Below, piece by piece: positions 38,039-47,434 of a DNA stretch of 64,000 bases; the stretch's first letter is position 1; each line of letters opens with the position of its first letter. The position numbers and the translations under genes are program-made. The stretch is from Cohnella nanjingensis (GTDB lineage: Bacteria; Bacillota; Bacilli; Paenibacillales; Paenibacillaceae): NCBI RefSeq assembly GCF_014212125.1, contig NZ_JACJVP010000061.1, forward strand, positions 18,904 to 82,903, read 5' to 3'. A model generated the notes under the pieces. It was given only the letters and a program-made list of their open reading frames with translations, was not told the origin of the DNA and ran no database searches.

Positions 38039-38347
38039 ATGGCAAAGCAAAAAATCCGTATCCGTTTGAAAGCCTACGATCACCGTATCCTGGATCAATC
38101 CGCGGAGAAAATCGTAGAAACGGCTAAGCGTACGGGCGCCGGCGTATCGGGTCCGATCCCGCTGCCGACCGAAAAGCAGGTCATCACGATCCTGCGCGCG
38201 GTTCACAAGTACAAAGACTCGCGCGAACAATTCGAAATGCGCACGCACAAGCGCTTGATTGACATCGTCAATCCGACGCCGCAAACGGTCGATGCGCTGA
38301 TGCGTTTGGACCTGCCGTCCGGCGTGGACATCGAAATCAAGCTTTAA
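38039..38347 (+). CDS. rpsJ: 30S ribosomal protein S10 (NusE)
   Basis: A 102-aa protein of the 30S head, also the NusE antitermination factor that binds NusB/boxA RNA. Normal length and sequence (IRIRLKAYDHRILDQS). The open frame runs upstream into the leader, but GAAGGAGGG selects ATG 38039. First gene of the super-operon. Confidence 0.97.
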   Translation: MAKQKIRIRLKAYDHRILDQSAEKIVETAKRTGAGVSGPIPLPTEKQVITILRAVHKYKDSREQFEMRTHKRLIDIVNPTPQTVDALMRLDLPSGVDIEIKL

Positions 38348-38392
38348 TAAGCAAGTACCCCTGTGAATAAGGAATAGAAGAGAGGTGTCAAC

Positions 38393-39013
38393 ATGCCAGG
38401 AATCTTGGGACGTAAGCTCGGAATGACTCAGGTGTTCGCCGCGGACGGAAGCGTCGTGCCGGTAACCGTAATCGAGGCTACTCCGAACGTCGTACTGCAG
38501 AAGAAAGACGTAGACAACGACGGATACGAAGCAATCCAACTCGGCTTTGCCGATAAACGCGAGAAACTCGCGAACAAGCCGGAAGTCGGCCATGCCAAAA
38601 AGGCCAACACGGCGCCCAAGCGCTTCATTCGCGAAATCAGCGGCGCATCCGACCTCGAAGTCGGCGCGGAAGTCAAAGTTGACGTATTCGCTGAAGGAAC
38701 GTTTGTTGACGTGACGGGAATCTCCAAAGGTAAGGGTACGGCTGGCGCGATCAAGCGTTGGGGCTTCCAGCGCGGCAAGATGACGCACGGTTCCAAGTAC
38801 CACCGCGGCAACGGCTCGCTCGCGACGATCCGCGACGCCAACCGCGTGCCGAAAGGCAAGAAGATGCACGGCCGTATGGGCAGCGAGACGATCACGGTTC
38901 AAAACCTCGAAGTCGTTAAAGTCGACGTAGAGCGCAACGTGATTCTGATCAAAGGCTCCGTACCGGGCGCGCGCAACAGCTACCTCAAAGTCCGCTCGTC
39001 GGTGAAGAAATAA
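38393..39013 (+). CDS. rplC: 50S ribosomal protein L3
   Basis: A 206-aa early assembly protein near the peptidyl transferase centre. Conserved tip region RGNGSLATIRDANRVPKGKK is typical of Gram-positives. Starts ATG 38393 after GAGAGGTG. Confidence 0.97.
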   Translation: MPGILGRKLGMTQVFAADGSVVPVTVIEATPNVVLQKKDVDNDGYEAIQLGFADKREKLANKPEVGHAKKANTAPKRFIREISGASDLEVGAEVKVDVFAEGTFVDVTGISKGKGTAGAIKRWGFQRGKMTHGSKYHRGNGSLATIRDANRVPKGKKMHGRMGSETITVQNLEVVKVDVERNVILIKGSVPGARNSYLKVRSSVKK

Positions 39014-39043
39014 TAAAGATCGTACAGGAAAGGAGGACCACTC

Positions 39044-39667
39044 ATGCCTAAAGTGGCTGTATATAACGTGAACGGCGGCCAAGTTGGAGAGATTGAGCTG
39101 GCAGAAGCGATTTTCGGCGTCAACCCGAATACGTCGGTTATGCACAGCGCCGTCGTGCTTCAGCAAGCATCCGTTCGCCAAGGTACGCACAAGACCAAAG
39201 GACGCTCCGAAGTACGCGGGGGCGGCCGCAAACCGTGGAAGCAAAAAGGCACCGGACGCGCTCGTCAGGGCTCGATCCGTTCCCCGCAATGGAAAGGCGG
39301 CGGTATCGTCTTCGGACCGACTCCGCGCAGCTATGGCTTCAAGCTTCCTCGCAAAGTTCGCCGTTTGGCCATCAAGTCGGCTTTGTCCAGCAAGGTAATC
39401 GCTAGCGATATCATCGTTCTGGATCAATTGAGCCTGGCCCAACCGAAGACGAAGGAATTCCAAGGCATTCTGAACAACCTCAAAGTCGGTCGCAAAGCGC
39501 TGATCGTAACCGCCGACTTCGAGAACAACGTGGCCCTGTCCGCACGTAATATCCCCGGCGTGAAGTTCGTATCCGCTACGGGTATCAACGTGCTTGATGT
39601 TCTTGTTCATGACAAGCTCATCATCACGAAGGACGCGGTCGCTAAGGTCGAGGAGGTATTCGCGTAA
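39044..39667 (+). CDS. rplD: 50S ribosomal protein L4
   Basis: A 207-aa protein with the extended loop GGGRKPWKQKGTGRARQGS that lines the exit tunnel near L22. Regulates the S10 operon in E. coli. AAAGGAGG precedes ATG 39044; its stop overlaps rplW by one base. Confidence 0.97.
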   Translation: MPKVAVYNVNGGQVGEIELAEAIFGVNPNTSVMHSAVVLQQASVRQGTHKTKGRSEVRGGGRKPWKQKGTGRARQGSIRSPQWKGGGIVFGPTPRSYGFKLPRKVRRLAIKSALSSKVIASDIIVLDQLSLAQPKTKEFQGILNNLKVGRKALIVTADFENNVALSARNIPGVKFVSATGINVLDVLVHDKLIITKDAVAKVEEVFA

Positions 39668-39960
39668 TGAAAAACCCTCGCGATATTATCAAGCGCCCGG
39701 TCATCACCGAACGCACGAGCGAATTCGTCGAACAACTGAAATACGTTTTCGAAGTGGATCTTCGTTCGAACAAGACGGAAATCAAGCAAGCGATCGAGCA
39801 AATCTTCAAAGTGAAGGTCGTCAGCGTGAACACGCTGCGCATGCCGGCTAAGCCGCGCCGCTACGGCCGCCACTCCGGATATACGTCCGAATGGAAGAAA
39901 GCGATCGTTCAACTGAGCGCCGACAGCAAGCCGCTCGAGTTCTTCGAAGCATCGGTCTAA
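39667..39960 (+). CDS. rplW: 50S ribosomal protein L23
   Basis: A 97-aa tunnel-exit protein and docking site for SRP and trigger factor. TAATG overlap with rplD indicates translational coupling. Typical length for Bacillales. Confidence 0.97.
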   Translation: MKNPRDIIKRPVITERTSEFVEQLKYVFEVDLRSNKTEIKQAIEQIFKVKVVSVNTLRMPAKPRRYGRHSGYTSEWKKAIVQLSADSKPLEFFEASV

Positions 39961-39989
39961 CATCTTCGTAATGTAAGGAGGGAAACCAA

Positions 39990-40817
39990 GTGCCAGTCAA
40001 AAAGTTTAAACCGACATCGCCTAGCCGTCGCGAAATGACGATGTCCACGTTCGAAGAAGTAACCACTTCGACACCGGAGAAATCCTTGCTTGCACCGCTG
40101 TCCAAACGCGGCGGCCGTAACCACCAAGGTAAAATTACGGTTCGTCACCAAGGCGGCGGACATAAGCGTAAATATCGGATCATCGACTTCAAGCGCAACA
40201 AGGACGGCGTGCCGGGCCGCGTTGCTTCGATCGAGTACGATCCGAACCGTACGTCTTACATCGCCCTGATCAACTACCTGGACGGAGAGAAGCGCTACAT
40301 CGTCGCTCCTAAAGGCCTGAAAGTCGGCGACGAGATCGTATCCGGTCCTGAAGCCGACATCAAAGTGGGCAACAGCCTTCCGCTGGAGAATATCCCGGTC
40401 GGTACGGTTATCCACAACATCGAGCTGAAGCCCGGCAAGGGCGGCCAACTGGTTCGCGCAGCCGGCACCGAAGCGCAACTGCTCGGCAAAGAAGAGACTT
40501 ACGTCACGATTCGCCTGGCATCCGGCGAGATTCGCCGCATCCTGAAGCAATGCCGCGCTACCGTCGGCTCCGTGGGCAACCAAGACCACGAGCTGATCAA
40601 CATCGGTAAAGCGGGCCGTTCCCGCAACATGGGCAAACGTCCGGTTGTCCGCGGTGTCGTCATGAACCCGGTCGATCACCCGCACGGCGGCGGCGAAGGC
40701 CGCGCTCCGATCGGTCGCAAATCTCCGATGTCGCCATGGGGCAAACCGACCCTCGGCTACAAAACCCGCAAGAAGAAAAAAGCTTCAAGCCAATATATCG
40801 TTCGCCGCCGCAAGTAA
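39990..40817 (+). CDS. rplB: 50S ribosomal protein L2
   Basis: A 275-aa primary 23S-binding protein. The universally conserved MNPVDHPHGGGEGR with the near-catalytic His is intact. GTG 39990 is the start (MPVKKFKPTSP) after AAGGAGGG. Confidence 0.97.
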   Translation: MPVKKFKPTSPSRREMTMSTFEEVTTSTPEKSLLAPLSKRGGRNHQGKITVRHQGGGHKRKYRIIDFKRNKDGVPGRVASIEYDPNRTSYIALINYLDGEKRYIVAPKGLKVGDEIVSGPEADIKVGNSLPLENIPVGTVIHNIELKPGKGGQLVRAAGTEAQLLGKEETYVTIRLASGEIRRILKQCRATVGSVGNQDHELINIGKAGRSRNMGKRPVVRGVVMNPVDHPHGGGEGRAPIGRKSPMSPWGKPTLGYKTRKKKKASSQYIVRRRK

Positions 40818-40856
40818 GGGCGAGCCCCTATTTCGGGCTGAAGGGAGGATTTACCC

Positions 40857-41138
40857 ATGGGTCGCAGCTTAAAGAAAGGACCTTTCATCGACGACTATCT
40901 GCTCAAGAAAGTCGACGCGATGAACGAGTCCGGCAAGAAGGTCGTCGTCAAAACGTGGTCCCGCCGCTCGACGATTTTCCCGCAATTCGTAGGTCACACG
41001 TTCGCCGTCTACGACGGCCGCAAGCATGTGCCGGTTTATGTATCGGAAGACATGGTCGGTCACAAGCTCGGTGAATTCGCGCCTACGCGTACGTACAAAG
41101 GCCACACCGCCGACGACAAGAAAACGGGCAAACGATAA
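40857..41138 (+). CDS. rpsS: 30S ribosomal protein S19
   Basis: A 93-aa head protein. Conserved MGRSLKKGPFIDDYLLKK and LGEFAPTRTYKGH. AAGGGAGG precedes ATG 40857. Confidence 0.97.
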   Translation: MGRSLKKGPFIDDYLLKKVDAMNESGKKVVVKTWSRRSTIFPQFVGHTFAVYDGRKHVPVYVSEDMVGHKLGEFAPTRTYKGHTADDKKTGKR

Positions 41139-41187
41139 TCCGTAACGCCGGGCGACCGGCGAATGCAATACGGGAGGAGGTACATCG

Positions 41188-41526
41188 ATGGCACAAGAAG
41201 CGAAAGCCGTTGCGAGCTATATTCGCATTCCGGCCCGCAAAGTCCGACTGGTCGTGGACCTGATCCGCGGCAAGAAGGTGGGCGAAGCGATCGCCATTCT
41301 GCGCCACACGCCGCGTTCGGCTTCCCCGGTCCTGGAGAAGCTGCTGAACTCTGCGGTGGCGAACGCTGAACACAACTACCAACTCGACGTTAACAAGCTG
41401 GTCATCAGCGAAGCATACGTCAACGAAGGTCCGACCCTGAAACGTTTCCAACCTCGTTCGCAGGGCCGCGCGTTCAGCATCTTCAAACGTTCCAGCCACA
41501 TCACGCTGGTCGTATCCGAGAAATAA
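41188..41526 (+). CDS. rplV: 50S ribosomal protein L22
   Basis: A 112-aa protein whose beta-hairpin lines the exit tunnel; the hairpin (NEGPTLKRFQPRSQGRA) is unaltered, without macrolide-resistance-type changes. GGGAGGAGG precedes ATG 41188. Confidence 0.97.
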   Translation: MAQEAKAVASYIRIPARKVRLVVDLIRGKKVGEAIAILRHTPRSASPVLEKLLNSAVANAEHNYQLDVNKLVISEAYVNEGPTLKRFQPRSQGRAFSIFKRSSHITLVVSEK

Positions 41527-41539
41527 GGAGGGAAAACGT

Positions 41540-42205
41540 GTGGGTCAGAAAGTAAATCCGGTCGGTCTTCGCATCGGCGTTATCCGTGATTGGGAATCCA
41601 AATGGTACGCTGACAAAGATTTCGGCACCCTCCTCATGGAAGATGTCAAAATCCGCGAATTCCTCAAAAATAAACTGAAAGACGCCGCTGTGTCTCGCTT
41701 CGAGATCGAACGCGCAGCCAACCGCGTCAACGTCACGATCCATACCGCTAAGCCAGGCATGGTCATCGGCAAAGGCGGCGCGGAAGTGGAAGTCATCCGC
41801 GGTCAGCTGACGAAGCTGACGAACGGCAAGAAAGTGCACATCAACATTTCCGAGATCAAAAATCCGGAACTGGATGCCATCCTTGTCGCAGAAAGCATTG
41901 CGCAACAGCTGGAACGCCGCATTTCGTTCCGCCGCGCGATGAAGCAATCGATCCAACGTACGCTCCGTTCCGGCGCCAAAGGCGTGAAGACGGTCGTTAG
42001 CGGACGTCTGGGCGGCGCTGAAATCGCACGTACGGAAGGTTACAGCGAAGGTACGGTTCCGCTGCATACCCTGCGCGCAGACATCGACTACGGTACAGCT
42101 GAAGCTCATACGACCTACGGTCGCATCGGCGTTAAAGTATGGATTTACCGCGGCGAGGTCCTTCCTGCGAAGAAGAGAAAAGCCGCTGAGGAAGGAGGCA
42201 ACTGA
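41540..42205 (+). CDS. rpsC: 30S ribosomal protein S3
   Basis: A 221-aa mRNA-entry protein with KH domain (GMVIGKGGAEVE) and C-terminal domain (GRLGGAEIARTEGYSEG). GTG 41540 is the start (MGQKVNPVGLR), after AAGGAGGG; 13 bp from rplV. Confidence 0.97.
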   Translation: MGQKVNPVGLRIGVIRDWESKWYADKDFGTLLMEDVKIREFLKNKLKDAAVSRFEIERAANRVNVTIHTAKPGMVIGKGGAEVEVIRGQLTKLTNGKKVHINISEIKNPELDAILVAESIAQQLERRISFRRAMKQSIQRTLRSGAKGVKTVVSGRLGGAEIARTEGYSEGTVPLHTLRADIDYGTAEAHTTYGRIGVKVWIYRGEVLPAKKRKAAEEGGN

Positions 42206-42207
42206 TC

Positions 42208-42645
42208 ATGTTGGTCCCTAAACGCGTCAAACACCGCAAGCAGCACCGCGGGAAGATGAAAGGCCGCGCCAAAGGCGGCACGGAAGTAAGCTTCGGCGAA
42301 TACGGCTTGCAAGCACTCGAGCCTTCTTGGGTAACGAACCGCCAGATCGAATCTGCGCGTATCGCGATGACCCGTTATATCAAGCGGGGCGGTAAAGTCT
42401 GGATCAAGATTTTCCCGTCCAAGCCGATCACTCAGAAGCCTCTCGAAGTGCGGATGGGTAGCGGTAAAGGTAACGTCGAGAAGTGGGTAGCCGTCGTGAA
42501 GCCGGGCAAGGTATTGTTCGAGCTCGCAGGCGTCTCCGAGGAAATCGCACGTGAAGCGATGCGTCTCGCGGCTCACAAGCTGCCGATCAAGACGAAGTTT
42601 GTGAAACGTGAAGAACTGGGTGGTGAAGCAAATGAAGGCCAGTGA
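42208..42645 (+). CDS. rplP: 50S ribosomal protein L16
   Basis: A 145-aa protein at the A-site tRNA elbow. Normal N-terminus MLVPKRVKHRKQHRG and MGSGKGNVEKWVA. Starts two bases after rpsC and overlaps rpmC by 14 bp. Confidence 0.97.
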   Translation: MLVPKRVKHRKQHRGKMKGRAKGGTEVSFGEYGLQALEPSWVTNRQIESARIAMTRYIKRGGKVWIKIFPSKPITQKPLEVRMGSGKGNVEKWVAVVKPGKVLFELAGVSEEIAREAMRLAAHKLPIKTKFVKREELGGEANEGQ

Positions 42646-42829
42646 ATTCCGTAACTTGACTTCGGTGGAAATCGAACAGAAAGTTTCCGGCTTCAAGGAA
42701 GAGCTGTTCAACCTTCGTTTCCAACTGGCTACCGGCCAACTGGACAACCCGCATCGCATCAGCGAGCTGCGGAAAGAAATTGCCCGGGCCAAAACAATTT
42801 TGCGCGAGCGTGAACTGGGCATCGGCTAA
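42632..42829 (+). CDS. rpmC: 50S ribosomal protein L29
   Basis: A 65-aa two-helix protein at the tunnel exit. ATG 42632 (MKASEFRNLTSVEI) lies inside the rplP 3' end with GGTGGTG upstream; the longer open frame is not needed. Confidence 0.95.
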   Translation: MKASEFRNLTSVEIEQKVSGFKEELFNLRFQLATGQLDNPHRISELRKEIARAKTILRERELGIG

Positions 42830-42875
42830 TCGCCGCTGACAACCCCAATCACCGCTTCCGGGAAGGAGATTTACC

Positions 42876-43139
42876 ATGAGCGAACGCAACAACCGCAAAG
42901 TGCAAGTCGGTAAAGTCGTGAGCGACAAAATGGACAAAACGATTGTGGTGGCCGTCGAGACTTACAAGAAGCACAGCCTGTACCACAAACGGATCAAATA
43001 CACGAAGAAGTTCAAAGCGCACGACGAGAACAACGACGCGAAGATCGGCGACACCGTGAAAATCATGGAGACCCGCAAGCTGTCGAAAGACAAGAACTGG
43101 CGCCTGGTCGAAGTCACCGAGAAAGCCGTTATCCTGTAA
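42876..43139 (+). CDS. rpsQ: 30S ribosomal protein S17
   Basis: An 87-aa OB-fold primary 16S-binding protein. GKVVSDKMDKTIVVAVE is the conserved core. GGAAGGAG precedes ATG 42876. Confidence 0.97.
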   Translation: MSERNNRKVQVGKVVSDKMDKTIVVAVETYKKHSLYHKRIKYTKKFKAHDENNDAKIGDTVKIMETRKLSKDKNWRLVEVTEKAVIL

Positions 43140-43174
43140 GGAACCTCATCTAGGACTGAAAGGAGGACCCCGCG

Positions 43175-43543
43175 ATGATTCAACCGTTTACGAGACTGTC
43201 CGTTGCCGACAACTCCGGTGCGAAGGAACTGATGTGTATCCGCGTACTGGGTGGTACGGGACGCCGCGTCGGTCACATCGGCGATCTGATTGTCGCTTCC
43301 GTCAAACAAGCAACACCAGGCGGCGTTGTCAAGAAGGGCGACGTAGTCAAATGCGTCATCGTCCGTACGAAGCGCGCTGTACGCCGAAAAGACGGATCCT
43401 ATATCGCGTTCGACGAGAACGCAGCCGTTATCGTGAAGGAAGACAAAAGCCCGCGCGGTACCCGTATCTTCGGGCCAGTCGCTCGCGAGCTGCGCGAACG
43501 TGATTTCATGAAAATCATTTCTCTGGCTCCGGAAGTGCTCTAA
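43175..43543 (+). CDS. rplN: 50S ribosomal protein L14
   Basis: A 122-aa intersubunit bridge protein; binding site of the silencing factor RsfS. IQPFTRLSVADNSGAKELMC is conserved. First gene of the classical spc part. Confidence 0.97.
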   Translation: MIQPFTRLSVADNSGAKELMCIRVLGGTGRRVGHIGDLIVASVKQATPGGVVKKGDVVKCVIVRTKRAVRRKDGSYIAFDENAAVIVKEDKSPRGTRIFGPVARELRERDFMKIISLAPEVL

Positions 43544-43585
43544 TCCGGCTCAAGTCCATGGAGAAACGCTCAAGGAGGTGTACCC

Positions 43586-43939
43586 ATGCCCCGTTTGAAA
43601 AAAGTGCTGGAATCGCACAACAATAAACTGCACGTGAAGAAGGACGACAACGTCATCGTCATCACGGGCAAGGACAAAGGCAAGAAGGGGCGCGTCATCG
43701 CCGCTTACCCGCGCGAAAACCGCGTGCTGATCGAAGGTGTAAACCTCGTGAAGAAGCATACCCGCCCGTCCACGACCAACCCGCAAGGCGGCATCATCGA
43801 GCAAGAAGCGCCGATTCACGCATCCAACGTCATGCACGTGGATCCGAAGACCGGCAAGCCGACTCGCATCGGCTATAAAGTGCTCGACAACGGCAACAAA
43901 GTCCGGATCGCGAAGCGTTCCGGCCAAGAGATCGACTAA
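43586..43939 (+). CDS. rplX: 50S ribosomal protein L24
   Basis: A 117-aa KOW-domain assembly initiator (DNVIVITGKDKGKKGRVI). AAGGAGGTG precedes ATG 43586. A few residues longer at the N-terminus than in B. subtilis. Confidence 0.97.
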   Translation: MPRLKKVLESHNNKLHVKKDDNVIVITGKDKGKKGRVIAAYPRENRVLIEGVNLVKKHTRPSTTNPQGGIIEQEAPIHASNVMHVDPKTGKPTRIGYKVLDNGNKVRIAKRSGQEID

Positions 43940-43975
43940 TATCGATTTTCGAAGGAAAGGAGGTCACTGTGACTA

Positions 43976-44518
43976 ATGGCAGCACGTATGAAAGAACGTT
44001 TCCTGAATGAAATCACTCCTGCGCTGATGCAGAAGTTCAGCTACAAATCGGTGATGCAAGTGCCGAAGATCGAGAAAGTCGTCATCAACATGGGTGTAGG
44101 CGACGCGGTTCAGAACTCCAAAGTTCTGGACGCAGCCGTTGAAGATCTGCAGAAGATCGCTGGCCAAAAGCCGGTTATCACCCGCGCGAAGAAGTCCATC
44201 GCAGGCTTCCGCCTTCGCGAGAACGCGCCGATCGGCGCGAAAGTCACGCTTCGCGGCGACCGCATGTACTACTTCCTCGACAAGCTGTTCAACGTATCGC
44301 TTCCGCGCGTACGCGACTTCCGCGGGATCTCGAACAAATCGTTCGACGGCCGCGGCAACTACACGCTGGGTCTGAAAGAACAACTGATCTTCCCTGAGAT
44401 CGAGTACGACAAGGTCGACAAGATCCGCGGGATGGATATCGTTATCGTCACGACGGCGAATACGGACGAAGAAGCGCGCGAACTGCTGACCCAACTGGGC
44501 ATGCCGTTCGTGAAGTAA
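43976..44518 (+). CDS. rplE: 50S ribosomal protein L5
   Basis: A 180-aa central-protuberance protein contacting 5S rRNA and P-site tRNA. ATG 43976 is the first possible in-frame start, with AAAGGAGG 12-13 bases upstream; ATG 43988 is an alternative. Confidence 0.96.
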   Translation: MAARMKERFLNEITPALMQKFSYKSVMQVPKIEKVVINMGVGDAVQNSKVLDAAVEDLQKIAGQKPVITRAKKSIAGFRLRENAPIGAKVTLRGDRMYYFLDKLFNVSLPRVRDFRGISNKSFDGRGNYTLGLKEQLIFPEIEYDKVDKIRGMDIVIVTTANTDEEARELLTQLGMPFVK

Positions 44519-44570
44519 CGACGCCCGACCTGGCGCAAGCCAAGGTACCCTTTGGGAGGTGTGAAAGCAA

Positions 44571-44756
44571 GTGGCAAAAACGTCGATGAAAATCAAGCAA
44601 CAACGCCCGCCGAAGTTCCAAGTCCGTGCTTACACGCGGTGCGAACGTTGCGGACGTCCGCACTCCGTGCTGCAAAAGTTCAAGATTTGCCGGATTTGTT
44701 TCCGTGAGTTGGCATACAAAGGCCAGATTCCTGGCGTTAAAAAAGCGAGCTGGTAA
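44571..44756 (+). CDS. rpsZ: 30S ribosomal protein S14, zinc type
   Basis: A 61-aa S14 with C24-x2-C27 and C40-x2-C43, the zinc-binding (type Z) form. GTG 44571 is the start after GGGAGGTG. Confidence 0.96.
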   Translation: MAKTSMKIKQQRPPKFQVRAYTRCERCGRPHSVLQKFKICRICFRELAYKGQIPGVKKASW

Positions 44757-44786
44757 TCAGCCTAGTTCGGGAAGGAGGTTTACCCC

Positions 44787-45185
44787 ATGGTTATGTCTGA
44801 TCCCATTGCAGATATGCTGACGCGCATTCGCAACGCGAATCTCGTCCGCCACGAATCGGTGGAACTGCCTGCGTCCACGGTGAAGAAGCAAATTGCTGAC
44901 ATCCTGAAGCGCGAAGGCTTTATCCGCGACGCTGAATTCGTCGAAGACAACAAGCAAGGGCTGATCCGTATTTTCCTGAAATACGGACCGAACAACGAGC
45001 GCGTCATTACGGGGCTGAAACGTATCAGCAAACCCGGCCTGCGCGTCTACACGAAGTCCAATGAAGTACCGCGCGTGCTGGGCGGCCTCGGCATCGCGAT
45101 CATCTCTACGTCCAAAGGCATTCTGACCGACAAGGAAGCCCGTCAAGGGAAGTCCGGCGGCGAAGTTCTTTGCTACGTTTGGTAA
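44787..45185 (+). CDS. rpsH: 30S ribosomal protein S8
   Basis: A 132-aa primary 16S-binding protein, the operon regulator in E. coli spc. DPIADMLTRIRN and the C-terminal GGEVLCYVW are conserved. GAAGGAGG precedes ATG 44787; a second ATG two codons on is also possible. Confidence 0.97.
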   Translation: MVMSDPIADMLTRIRNANLVRHESVELPASTVKKQIADILKREGFIRDAEFVEDNKQGLIRIFLKYGPNNERVITGLKRISKPGLRVYTKSNEVPRVLGGLGIAIISTSKGILTDKEARQGKSGGEVLCYVW

Positions 45186-45215
45186 TATAACCCGCACACG
45201 ATTGGAGGTGTACCC

Positions 45216-45758
45216 ATGTCCCGTATCGGACGTAAACCCATCCAGGTGCCTAACGGCGTGAACGTGAACCTGGACAACAACGTCATTACCGTCAAAGGTC
45301 CGAAAGGATCCTTGTCCCGCGAATTGCACAAAGATATGAAGCTCGTTATCGAGTCCGACGTGATCACGGTTGAGCGTCCTTCCGACAACAAGCTTCACCG
45401 TGCCCTGCACGGCACGACGCGCAGCGTCGTCGCCAACATGGTGAGTGGCGTAACCGAAGGTTACGCGAAGAACCTGGAACTCGTCGGCGTCGGCTACCGC
45501 GCGAACAAGACGGGCGAGAAGCTCGTCCTGAACGTCGGTTACTCTCACCCGGTCGAGTTCGTGCCTGAGAACGGCATCGAGTTCGAAGTGCCGGCTCAGA
45601 ACCGCATCATCGTCAAAGGCATCGACAAAGAAGCAGTCGGCGCGATCGCTGCCAAAGTGCGTGCCGTTCGTCCGCCGGAGCCTTACAAAGGCAAAGGCAT
45701 CAAGTACGAAGGCGAGCGCATCATCCGCAAAGAAGGCAAAGCCGGCAAGAAGAAATAA
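45216..45758 (+). CDS. rplF: 50S ribosomal protein L6
   Basis: A 180-aa protein near the factor-binding site, two similar domains, ending PEPYKGKGIKYEGE then a basic tail. GGAGGTG precedes ATG 45216. Confidence 0.97.
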   Translation: MSRIGRKPIQVPNGVNVNLDNNVITVKGPKGSLSRELHKDMKLVIESDVITVERPSDNKLHRALHGTTRSVVANMVSGVTEGYAKNLELVGVGYRANKTGEKLVLNVGYSHPVEFVPENGIEFEVPAQNRIIVKGIDKEAVGAIAAKVRAVRPPEPYKGKGIKYEGERIIRKEGKAGKKK

Positions 45759-45853
45759 TCGGGTCGCGGCGTAAAGCCGCGTAACAGTCCTGACAACCGG
45801 ACGCAACGACCGTTGCACTCAACGGTTGCAGTTAGAAGGGAGTGAACCTCGGA

Positions 45854-46219
45854 ATGATCACCAAAGGCGATAAGAACAAGGCCCGCTTGAAACGGCACCT
45901 CCGCGTGCGCAAGAAGATCAGCGGCACGAACGAGCGTCCCCGCCTCTCCGTGTTCCGTTCTGCGAAGCATATCTACGCTCAGCTGATTGACGACGTCAAA
46001 GGCGTAACGCTGGCATCGGCATCGACGCTGGACAAAGAGCTTGGCGAAGTCGGCAACGGCGGCAACGTCGAAGCGGCTCGCAAAGTCGGTCAACTGGTTG
46101 CAGAGCGCGCCAAAGCGAAAGGCTACGAGAACGTCGTATTCGATCGCGGCGGCTACCTGTACCACGGACGCATTCAAGCGCTGGCAGACGCGGCTCGCGA
46201 AGCCGGTCTTCAGTTTTAA
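45854..46219 (+). CDS. rplR: 50S ribosomal protein L18
   Basis: A 121-aa 5S rRNA-binding protein. Homologues begin MITK, so ATG 45854 is chosen over GTG 45842, although GAAGGGAG is 12 bases upstream. C-terminal FDRGGYLYHGRIQALADAAR is conserved. Confidence 0.95.
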   Translation: MITKGDKNKARLKRHLRVRKKISGTNERPRLSVFRSAKHIYAQLIDDVKGVTLASASTLDKELGEVGNGGNVEAARKVGQLVAERAKAKGYENVVFDRGGYLYHGRIQALADAAREAGLQF

Positions 46220-46249
46220 GAAATCACGGAAACAAGGAGGGTAAACGAC

Positions 46250-46747
46250 TTGCGTGTAGATCCGAATACATTGGAACTGACTGAAAAAATGGTCCAGATC
46301 AACCGCGTATCCAAAGTCGTCAAGGGCGGTCGCCGGTTCAGCTTCAGCGCACTCGTCGTTGTCGGCGATGGCAAGGGTTGGGTTGGCGCCGGGATCGGCA
46401 AAGCCGGCGAAGTGCCGGATGCCATCCGCAAAGGCATTGATGACGCGAAGAAAAATCTGATTTACGTTCCGCTCGTTGGCAAAACGATTCCGCACGCCGT
46501 TACGGGTCAATTCGGCGCCGGCAAAGTGCTGCTGAAACCGGCTTCCGAAGGTACGGGCGTAATCGCGGGCGGTCCTGTCCGCGCTGTGCTGGAATTGGCC
46601 GGTGTCGGCGATATTTTGACGAAATCGCTGGGTTCCTCCAACTCGATCAACATGGTCAATGCGACGTTGGAAGGACTTTCTCGACTGAAACGCGCCGAAG
46701 ACGTGGCGAAACTCCGCGGCAAAACCGTGGAAGAGCTGTTAGGTTAA
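46250..46747 (+). CDS. rpsE: 30S ribosomal protein S5
   Basis: A 165-aa protein at the decoding and mRNA-entry region. Conserved QINRVSKVVKGGRRFSFSAL loop carries no spectinomycin-resistance-type deletion that I can see. TTG 46250 is the start, after AAGGAGGG. Confidence 0.96.
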   Translation: MRVDPNTLELTEKMVQINRVSKVVKGGRRFSFSALVVVGDGKGWVGAGIGKAGEVPDAIRKGIDDAKKNLIYVPLVGKTIPHAVTGQFGAGKVLLKPASEGTGVIAGGPVRAVLELAGVGDILTKSLGSSNSINMVNATLEGLSRLKRAEDVAKLRGKTVEELLG

Positions 46748-46760
46748 GGAGGGGAACAAG

Positions 46761-46940
46761 ATGGCGAAGTTGCAAATCACCCTCAAGCGCAGCCTGATCG
46801 GCCGTCCGGAGAACCAGCGCCAGACGGTACAATCGCTGGGCCTGCGTAAAGTTAACTCCGTCGTTGTCAAAGAAGACAACGCGGCCATCCGCGGCATGGT
46901 GAACACGGTAAGCCACCTGGTTACCGTTGAAGAAGTATAA
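46761..46940 (+). CDS. rpmD: 50S ribosomal protein L30
   Basis: A 59-aa protein beginning MAKLQITLKRSLIGRPENQR, with LGLRKVNSVV in the middle and VSHLVTVEEV at the end. Too short to stand out by length alone, but sequence, AGGAGGGG site and position between rpsE and rplO are decisive. Confidence 0.96.
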   Translation: MAKLQITLKRSLIGRPENQRQTVQSLGLRKVNSVVVKEDNAAIRGMVNTVSHLVTVEEV

Positions 46941-46990
46941 GGTTATTTACGTCAAGAGAACGCAAATCAATCAAGGAGGTGCGACGAACG

Positions 46991-47434
46991 ATGAAATTGC
47001 ATGAACTGTCTCCTGCAGAAGGATCCAAGTTCAGCCGCAAACGCGTCGGTCGCGGCATCGGTAGCGGCATGGGCAAAACGTCCACGCGCGGTCACAAAGG
47101 GCAAAACGCCCGTTCCGGCGGCGGCGTCCGTCCGGGATTCGAGGGCGGCCAAAACCCGTTGTACCGCAGGCTTCCGAAGCGTGGCTTCAACAACGACCGC
47201 TTTGCGACTGTATACGCGATCGTGAACCTGGATCAACTGAACGTCTTCCCGGCCGGCACGGAAGTAACGCCGGAACTGCTGCTAACCCAGGGCATCGTAA
47301 AGAACCCGAAAGACGGCATCAAGATTCTGGCGAACGGCGAGCTGACGGTGTCTCTCTCCGTCAAGGCTCACAAGTTCTCCAAATCCGCAGCAGAAAAAAT
47401 CCAGGCCGCCGGCGGTAACTCCGAGGTGATCTAA
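46991..47434 (+). CDS. rplO: 50S ribosomal protein L15
   Basis: A 147-aa late-assembly protein with the glycine-rich GKTSTRGHKGQNARSGGGV segment. A GTG at 46979 belongs to the AAGGAGGTG site; ATG 46991 (MKLHELSPAEG) is the start. Its stop overlaps the secY start. Confidence 0.97.
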   Translation: MKLHELSPAEGSKFSRKRVGRGIGSGMGKTSTRGHKGQNARSGGGVRPGFEGGQNPLYRRLPKRGFNNDRFATVYAIVNLDQLNVFPAGTEVTPELLLTQGIVKNPKDGIKILANGELTVSLSVKAHKFSKSAAEKIQAAGGNSEVI